From UBA9414 sp958446945 (GTDB lineage: Bacteria > Bacillota > Clostridia > Lachnospirales > Lachnospiraceae): a stretch of 14,103 nucleotides of DNA. The stretch is taken from the NCBI GenBank assembly GCA_958446945.1, contig CAUCYJ010000044.1:1-14103 (forward strand). Reading direction: 5' to 3'. A program made the position numbers and the translations under genes. The notes under the pieces were generated by a model. It worked only from the letters and a program-made list of their open reading frames with translations. It was not told the DNA's origin and did no database searches. Positions 1 to 4,205 of this stretch are shown piece after piece (positions within the stretch are counted from its first letter, which is position 1; every line of letters starts with the position of its first letter).

Positions 1-1071
1 ATTGATTTGATCATCGAAATCCTCCGGGGTAGCAGTTCTATTAAAGATGCGAAAGAATGTCTTGTAAACGGTGTTACAGAACCAATCAGGTTCCGGAGTA
101 ACGTGTCAAAAAAAATGGCTGCTATGCTGAGATTTACAGAGAGACAGGCGACAGCGATCTTAGAAATGCGTCTTTATAAGCTCATCGGCCTTGAAATTGA
201 GGCGCTTCAGAAAGAGCATGAGGAAACATTGCGAAATATTGGGCGCTATGAAGAGATTTTAAATCATTATGACTCTATGGCAGAAGTGATTATAGAAGAT
301 CTGGAGCATTTGAAAAAAACATATGGAAGAAAGCGCCGTACCGTTGTAGAAAATGCAGAGGAAGCGGTTTTTGAGGAAAACAAAATTGAGGAGCAGGAAG
401 TAGTGTTCCTGATGGATCGTTTTGGATACGGAAAGACAGTGGAAACATCCGTATATGAGCGAAATAAAGAAGCGGCAGATTCTGAAAACCGGTATGTGAT
501 TCATTGTATGAATACAGGAAAACTATGTCTGTTTACGCATGACGGAAAAATGCATCAGATTAAGGTGCCTGATATTCCACATGGAAGATTCCGGGATAAA
601 GGACAGCCAATCGATAATATCAGTAATTATCAGAGCAGCGAAGAGCGCATCGTATTTTTATGTGAGGAAGAACAGTTTCATTCAGGAAAACTGTTGTTTG
701 TAACGAAAAAAGGGATGATGAAGCAGGTGGATGGAAAGGAATTCCTGGTTGCAAAGCGAACAATTCAGGCGACAAAATTAGGGGAGGATGATGAACTGAT
801 CAGCGTACAGTCGGTGAGTGAAACACAAAACATCGTGCTTCGTACAGAAGGAGATATGTTTTTGAAGTTTCCGGTGTCGGAAGTGCCAGAGAAGAAAAAA
901 GGTGCTGTCGGAGTCAGAGGAATCCGACTTCAGAAACAGGATATGTTGGCAGAAGTATATCTGTTTGAGGATGGTGTGGAAACAAAAATACCATTTAAAG
1001 AACGCGAAGTTTTTCTGAATCGTCTAAAGATGGCGAAACGTGACGGAACGGGAACGAAAATGCGAAGTTGA
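1..1071 (+). CDS. parC: DNA topoisomerase IV subunit A (ParC-like), C-terminal part, 5' end cut by the window
   Basis: The frame is open from the first base, so the N-terminus and active-site tyrosine lie outside the window. About 356 residues are visible. The first ~115 match the end of the breakage-reunion core of GyrA/ParC: a segment like IDLIIEILRGS, then TERQATAILEMRLYKLIGLE, a long helical stretch and the R-R-T motif near residue 113. The rest, about residues 130-350, looks like the six-bladed beta-pinwheel that wraps DNA, with blade-like repeats such as HDGKMHQIKVPDIP and GAVGVRGIRL. The GyrA-box (QRRGGKG type) that marks gyrase was not found; the corresponding area reads FRDKGQPI. This favours ParC, the decatenating topoisomerase IV subunit that partners ParE, over GyrA. 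The family is very likely correct; the ParC/GyrA choice is less sure because Clostridia also carry divergent paralogues. No clear terminator follows. Confidence 0.85.
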   Translation: MDLIIEILRGSSSIKDAKECLVNGVTEPIRFRSNVSKKMAAMLRFTERQATAILEMRLYKLIGLEIEALQKEHEETLRNIGRYEEILNHYDSMAEVIIEDLEHLKKTYGRKRRTVVENAEEAVFEENKIEEQEVVFLMDRFGYGKTVETSVYERNKEAADSENRYVIHCMNTGKLCLFTHDGKMHQIKVPDIPHGRFRDKGQPIDNISNYQSSEERIVFLCEEEQFHSGKLLFVTKKGMMKQVDGKEFLVAKRTIQATKLGEDDELISVQSVSETQNIVLRTEGDMFLKFPVSEVPEKKKGAVGVRGIRLQKQDMLAEVYLFEDGVETKIPFKEREVFLNRLKMAKRDGTGTKMRS

Positions 1072-1155
1072 AAAAAGAATAAAGTTGTATTATCAGAAAA
1101 ATAAATAATACTGTGCTATTTATACAAAAAATCAATAGGAAAATGTGAAGTTGGT

Positions 1156-1193
1156 TTGCGAATACTGACAAAATATTTTATAATATATAAAAT
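1156..1193 (+). promoter_or_regulatory. Probable sigma-A promoter(s) of the LytTR gene
   Basis: Two overlapping vegetative-type promoters can be read. One is TTGCGA (1156-1161), 17 bases, TATAAT (1179-1184). The other is CTGACA (1165-1170), 17 bases, TAAAAT (1188-1193), with five of six matches in each box. Either would start transcription just upstream of the GAGGGGG ribosome binding site at 1205-1211. The region is very AT-rich, so a chance match to one of them is possible. Confidence 0.6.
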
Positions 1194-1242
1194 ATACTTT
1201 CAATGAGGGGGAAGATGAAATGTGTAATATAACTTTCAATGA
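1191..1242 (+). repeat. Near-perfect direct repeat bracketing the LytTR start codon
   Basis: AATATACTTTCAATGA at 1191-1206 recurs as AATATAACTTTCAATGA at 1226-1242, with one inserted base. The offset is 36 bases on the 3' side. The first copy overlaps the -10/transcription start region and runs into the ribosome binding site; the second lies inside codons 3-8 of the LytTR gene. It may be an autoregulatory site or a small local duplication. Confidence 0.55.
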
Positions 1243-1723
1243 AAGAAATAAACAGTATCTTGAACAACTTGCGGAAGGAATGGCAGAGTATCTGATAAAA
1301 GAAGAAAAGGTAGTCTTTCAAAAAGCAACTATTGAAAATGCATTGCGGTATACGTTTCGGAAATTATATGAAAAGCAGAGATTGGACAATGTGGTAACAG
1401 TACACCGGAACAAAAACAGTTATGTAATCTCTAAGTGGCAGATTCTATATGTGGAAAGAGACAAGCGTGACACCTATATTTATTTGGGAGGTGCTGGCGA
1501 TCCATTAAAAGTATCAGATAAATTAGATGATGTGGATCGATGGATTTGCGGAGAGACTTTTGTGCGATGTCATAATAGCTTTATTGTGAATTTGAATTAC
1601 ATAGCACAGTATTCTAAAACAAGTTTTCTGATGAAGAACGGAGCTGAAATTCCTATTAGCAGAAGTCATCAGAAAGAAGTAAAAGAGAAGTTTCTAATTT
1701 GGGAAAGTCAGAGTCGTTTTTGA
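1220..1723 (+). CDS. Stand-alone LytTR-family DNA-binding transcriptional regulator
   Basis: This 167-residue protein has a LytTR DNA-binding domain at about residues 58-160. Diagnostic segments are WQILYVERDKRDTYIYL (73-89), the FVRCHNSFIVNL core (114-125; the family motif is F-x-R-x-H-x-S-x-x-x-N) and IPISRSHQKEVKEKF (144-158). The N-terminal ~57 residues are short and mostly helical, with no phosphoacceptor receiver domain and no membrane segment, so it is not a classical two-component response regulator like AgrA or ComE. LytTR proteins bind direct repeats in promoters and often control cell-surface, competence or peptide-signalling genes; the target here is unknown. The ATG at 1220 follows GAGGGGG (1205-1211) by 8 bases. 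The gene sits alone between parC and the rimP operon with its own promoter. How its activity is switched is not visible. Confidence 0.88.
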   Translation: MCNITFNERNKQYLEQLAEGMAEYLIKEEKVVFQKATIENALRYTFRKLYEKQRLDNVVTVHRNKNSYVISKWQILYVERDKRDTYIYLGGAGDPLKVSDKLDDVDRWICGETFVRCHNSFIVNLNYIAQYSKTSFLMKNGAEIPISRSHQKEVKEKFLIWESQSRF

Positions 1724-1753
1724 GAATATATGTTTACGTCAGGAGATGCATTG

Positions 1754-1906
1754 ATGATCTGGCAGGTGGTGAAAGCGAATCACGGGAAAGTGATCGAGCA
1801 GGGGAATCAGCTTGTAGATACCTCCTTATTGACGGGAAGTTTAACAGTCCTTGCAGTGGAATTTCTGGAATTTACTTGCTTTTTGTGGGGGAGTGTGCTA
1901 GACTAA
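1754..1906 (+). CDS. Possible small protein (50 aa) downstream of the LytTR gene
   Basis: An open frame begins at ATG 1754 after an AGGAG (1741-1745) at 8 bases and ends at TAA 1904-1906. An upstream in-frame ATG at 1730 would give 58 residues. The product begins MIWQVVKANHGKVIEQGNQ, and its C-terminal half is hydrophobic but contains two Glu, so it is not a clean membrane helix. I do not recognise the family. It is in the same frame as the LytTR gene, just past its TGA at 1721-1723, so it could also be a read-through or decayed extension. Against it: its last codons overlap the likely rimP promoter, and another frame (1699-1920) is also open here, so chance is plausible. Confidence 0.3.
   Translation: MIWQVVKANHGKVIEQGNQLVDTSLLTGSLTVLAVEFLEFTCFLWGSVLD
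1876..1904 (+). promoter_or_regulatory. Probable promoter of the rimP-nusA-infB operon (extended -10)
   Basis: TTGCTT (1876-1881) and TAGACT (1899-1904) are separated by 17 bases, with a TG at 1896-1897 giving an extended -10 (TGC-TAGACT). Transcription would begin near 1911, about 20 bases before the leader hairpin at 1930-1957. The hexamers are imperfect (three and four matches). The support is the extended -10, the spacing and the position ahead of a leader hairpin and a long operon. Confidence 0.5.
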
Positions 1907-1929
1907 TAACAGTTACATAAGAATTTGGC

Positions 1930-1960
1930 AGAAGAGTGGACGGAAGTTCACTCTTCTTTT
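1930..1960 (+). terminator. Leader hairpin with short U-tract, candidate NusA-responsive attenuator upstream of rimP
   Basis: AGAAGAGTG (1930-1938) pairs perfectly with CACTCTTCT (1949-1957). A G-T and an A-T pair can extend it inward, leaving loop CGGAAG. Only TTTT (1957-1960) follows before GTG, so the U-tract is weak. It can end LytTR transcripts and could also attenuate the rimP operon. In B. subtilis, NusA is known to autoregulate through an intrinsic terminator in the leader of ylxS (rimP)-nusA; a weak U-tract is the kind of terminator that needs NusA. The same role here is inferred. Confidence 0.65.
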
Positions 1961-1985
1961 GTGAAATGGGAAAGGAGATTTGAAA

Positions 1986-2453
1986 TTGGCGAAAAGAGAA
2001 ATCTACGAACAGAAAACAGAAGAACTGTTACTGCCGATTATTGAGAAGAACCAGTTTGAGTTAGTTGATGTGGAATATGTAAAAGAAGGAAGCAACTGGT
2101 ATCTGCGGGCGTATATTGATAAACCGGGAGGTATCACGGTGGATGACTGTGAGGTAGTAAGCCGGGCGCTGTCAGAACTCCTGGATCAGAATGATTTTAT
2201 TGAAGACAGCTATATTTTGGAAGTAAGTTCACCGGGGCTTGGAAGACCGTTAAAGAAGGAGAAGGATTTCCAGAGAAGTCTTGGAGAGGAAGTAGAGATT
2301 AGGACTTACCGGGCCATTAACCGCCAGAAAGAATTCGTTGGAGTTTTGAAAGGATACGATAAAGAAAGTGTAACGATCGAATATGAAGATGAGACAGAAC
2401 AGACCTTTTTAAAAAGTGATATTGCGCTGATCCGTTTAGCATTTGATTTTTAG
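1986..2453 (+). CDS. rimP: Ribosome maturation factor RimP
   Basis: RimP binds the free 30S subunit and assists its late assembly around the S12/central pseudoknot region. The 155-residue product shows the two-domain pattern. The N-terminal alpha/beta domain contains FELVDVEYVKEG and the conserved LEVSSPGLGRPL segment. The C-terminal SH3-like barrel (~residues 95-150) contains GVLKGYDKESVTIEY and ends SDIALIRLAFDF. I chose the TTG at 1986, reading MAKREIYEQK, because AAAGGAG (1971-1977) lies 8 bases before it. The in-frame TTG at 1980 would be only 2 bases from the same site. It is the first gene of the operon, 42 bases before nusA, in the usual Firmicute order rimP-nusA-ylxR-ylxQ-infB. The non-ATG start may keep its synthesis low. 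Confidence 0.95.
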   Translation: MAKREIYEQKTEELLLPIIEKNQFELVDVEYVKEGSNWYLRAYIDKPGGITVDDCEVVSRALSELLDQNDFIEDSYILEVSSPGLGRPLKKEKDFQRSLGEEVEIRTYRAINRQKEFVGVLKGYDKESVTIEYEDETEQTFLKSDIALIRLAFDF

Positions 2454-2495
2454 GATATAAGTTATAAAGAACAGGGAAACAAGGAGGAATCATTA

Positions 2496-3617
2496 ATGAA
2501 TACAGAGTTATTAGAAGCGCTTACTATTCTTGAGCAAGAAAAAGATATCAGCAAAGAGACATTACTGGATGCCATTGAAAATTCACTGATCAATGCATGC
2601 AAAAACCATTTCGGACGCACAGATAATATTAAAGTCATCATGAATCGGGAGACATGTGAATATTCTTTATTTGCTGAGAAAACAGTTGTGGAGGAAGTGG
2701 AAGATGATTTGCTTGAAATCAGTCTTGCCAATGCAAAAATGATCGATTCTAAGTTTGAACTTGGAGACATTGTACAGATTCCGATTGAATCAAAATCATT
2801 CGGACGTATTGCAACGCAGAATGCGAAGAATCTAATCCTTCAGAAGATTCGGGAAGAAGAAAGAAAAGTTGTCTATGATCAGTATTTTGAGAAGGAAAAG
2901 GATATTGTAACAGGTATCGTTCAGCGCTATGTAGGCAAGAATATCAGTATTGATCTCGGAAAAGCAGATGCAATGCTGACAGAGAATGAGCAGGTAAAAG
3001 GGGAAGTGTTCAAGCCAACAGAACGCATTAAGTTATATGTAGTGGAAGTGAAGAATACAACAAAAGGACCGAAGATTCTTGTGTCAAGAACACATCCGGA
3101 ACTTGTGAAACGTCTTTTTGAAGCAGAAGTAGCTGAAGTGAAAGACGGCATTGTGGAGATTAAGAGCATTGCCCGTGAGGCAGGCTCCCGCACAAAGATT
3201 GCGGTATGGTCTAATGACCCGAATGTAGATCCGGTAGGGGCATGCGTTGGAATGAACGGTTCCAGAGTCGGTGCAGTTGTATCAGAACTTCGCGGTGAAA
3301 AAATTGATATCATTAATTGGAGCGATAACCCGGCAATCTTAATTGAAAATGCACTTAGCCCGGCAAAAGTAATTTCTGTTATGGCAGATCCGGATGAAAA
3401 AACAGCAAGCGTGATCGTTCCGGATTATCAGCTGTCACTTGCAATTGGTAAAGAGGGACAGAATGCCCGCCTTGCAGCAAGACTGACAGGATATAAGATC
3501 GATATTAAGAGCGAGAGTCAGGCAATCGAATCCGGAGAACTTCCAGAGAATTACATGGATGTGGGAATGGAAGAATATCAGGAAGAAATGACAGGTGATG
3601 AATTTGACGAGCAGTAA
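2496..3617 (+). CDS. nusA: Transcription elongation/termination factor NusA
   Basis: NusA binds RNA polymerase near the RNA exit channel, promotes pausing and helps intrinsic termination. The 373-residue protein has the N-terminal polymerase-binding domain (about 1-130, including ALTILEQEKDISKETLLDAI), an S1 domain (~135-200, around GIVQRYVGKNISIDLGKADA), and two KH domains with GMNG (252-255) and GKEG (318-321) loops. It then ends in an acidic tail of about 30 residues. The C-terminal acidic repeats of the E. coli protein are missing, as is normal in Firmicutes. The ATG follows AAGGAGG (2481-2487) by 8 bases. The gene overlaps ylxR by 20 bases. It is probably autoregulated through the hairpin upstream of rimP, an inference from B. 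subtilis. Confidence 0.97.
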   Translation: MNTELLEALTILEQEKDISKETLLDAIENSLINACKNHFGRTDNIKVIMNRETCEYSLFAEKTVVEEVEDDLLEISLANAKMIDSKFELGDIVQIPIESKSFGRIATQNAKNLILQKIREEERKVVYDQYFEKEKDIVTGIVQRYVGKNISIDLGKADAMLTENEQVKGEVFKPTERIKLYVVEVKNTTKGPKILVSRTHPELVKRLFEAEVAEVKDGIVEIKSIAREAGSRTKIAVWSNDPNVDPVGACVGMNGSRVGAVVSELRGEKIDIINWSDNPAILIENALSPAKVISVMADPDEKTASVIVPDYQLSLAIGKEGQNARLAARLTGYKIDIKSESQAIESGELPENYMDVGMEEYQEEMTGDEFDEQ

Positions 3618-3882
3618 GAAGATACCTATGCGAAAATGTGTCGGCTGCCAGGAGATGAAAGCAAAGAAAGAAATGATCCGCATCGTAAGGACGGAGGAAC
3701 AGGGATTTTTGCTGGATGCAACCGGAAGGAAAAACGGACGGGGAGCTTATATCTGCCCGTCTTCGGAATGTCTTGAAAAAGCCATCAAAAACAGAGGATT
3801 GGAACGGTCATTTAAACAGGCAATTCCAAAGGAAGTATATGACGAATTGTGTAAGGAGATGAGTGTGCTTGAGTCAAGATAA
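3598..3882 (+). CDS. ylxR: YlxR family RNA-binding protein (RnpM, RNase P modulator)
   Basis: This small protein (94 residues from this start) has the family hallmarks: PMRKCVGCQEMKAKKEMIRIV near the N-terminus and the GRKNGRGAYIC core, then SSECLEKAIKNRGLERSF. YlxR proteins are basic, RNA-binding and nucleoid-associated; the B. subtilis member has been reported to bind the RNase P RNA and modulate its activity, hence the name RnpM. The start is uncertain: ATG 3598 and GTG 3595 are adjacent and in frame, both inside the end of nusA. A weak GGAAG (3581-3585) precedes them by 12 and 9 bases. The overlap with nusA implies translational coupling. It sits between nusA and ylxQ, as in most Firmicutes. 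Confidence 0.93.
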   Translation: MNLTSSKKIPMRKCVGCQEMKAKKEMIRIVRTEEQGFLLDATGRKNGRGAYICPSSECLEKAIKNRGLERSFKQAIPKEVYDELCKEMSVLESR

Positions 3883-4192
3883 AGTGTTATCATTTTTGAG
3901 CCTTGCTGCAAAAGCCGGTAAACTTGCAAGCGGCGAATTTTCCACAGAAAAGGCAGTAAAAGAGGGAAGAGCTTATCTAGTATTTGTTGCAGGAGATGCT
4001 TCGGAGAATACGAAGAAAAAGTTTCGGAATATGTGCGAATTCTATGAAGTACCGATTTATTTTTATGCAGATAAGGATACATTGGGGCATGCAATGGGCA
4101 AAGAATTCCGCGCATCGCTGGCTGTTGTTGATGAGAACTTTGCAAAAGGCGTAATAGAGAAGCTGAACAGGATGAATGAAACAATTGCATAG
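3869..4192 (+). CDS. ylxQ: YlxQ, L7Ae/L30e-family ribosomal-like RNA-binding protein
   Basis: The product is about 107 residues with the single-domain L7Ae/L30e/Gadd45 fold pattern. The N-terminus reads LSFLSLAAKAGKLASGEFS, then come the core strand YLVFVAGDAS, TKKKFRNMCEFYEVPIY, and ASLAVVDENFAKGVIEKL near the end. Relatives bind kink-turn RNA; the cellular role of YlxQ is not settled. I prefer the TTG at 3869, giving MSQDKVLSFLSLAAKAGK like its relatives, because AAGGAG (3853-3858) lies 10 bases before it. The in-frame GTG at 3863 is only 4 bases from that site. The gene begins inside the end of ylxR, with 14 bases of overlap, so coupling is likely. infB follows after 13 bases. Confidence 0.92.
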   Translation: MSQDKVLSFLSLAAKAGKLASGEFSTEKAVKEGRAYLVFVAGDASENTKKKFRNMCEFYEVPIYFYADKDTLGHAMGKEFRASLAVVDENFAKGVIEKLNRMNETIA

Positions 4193-4205
4193 AGGAGGCA
4201 GACGT

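Noticed and set aside
1087..1111. Hairpin GTATTAT / ATAATAC after parC as a terminator
   Set aside because: The stem is 7 bp, all but one pair A-T, with an 11-base loop and no T-run after it. It is likely chance in AT-rich DNA.
1065..1153. Three AAGTTG copies (1065, 1082, 1148) as LytTR binding boxes
   Set aside because: Their spacing (17 and 66 bases) does not fit the usual paired-repeat arrangement, and the flanking bases do not fit the usual LytTR box; one lies within parC.
1699..1920. 73-residue plus-strand ORF overlapping the end of the LytTR gene
   Set aside because: It starts inside the LytTR gene, has no good ribosome binding site and a low-complexity Ser/Glu/Arg-rich composition. 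The other frame (1754-1906) is a better candidate, and the ORF runs through the likely rimP promoter.
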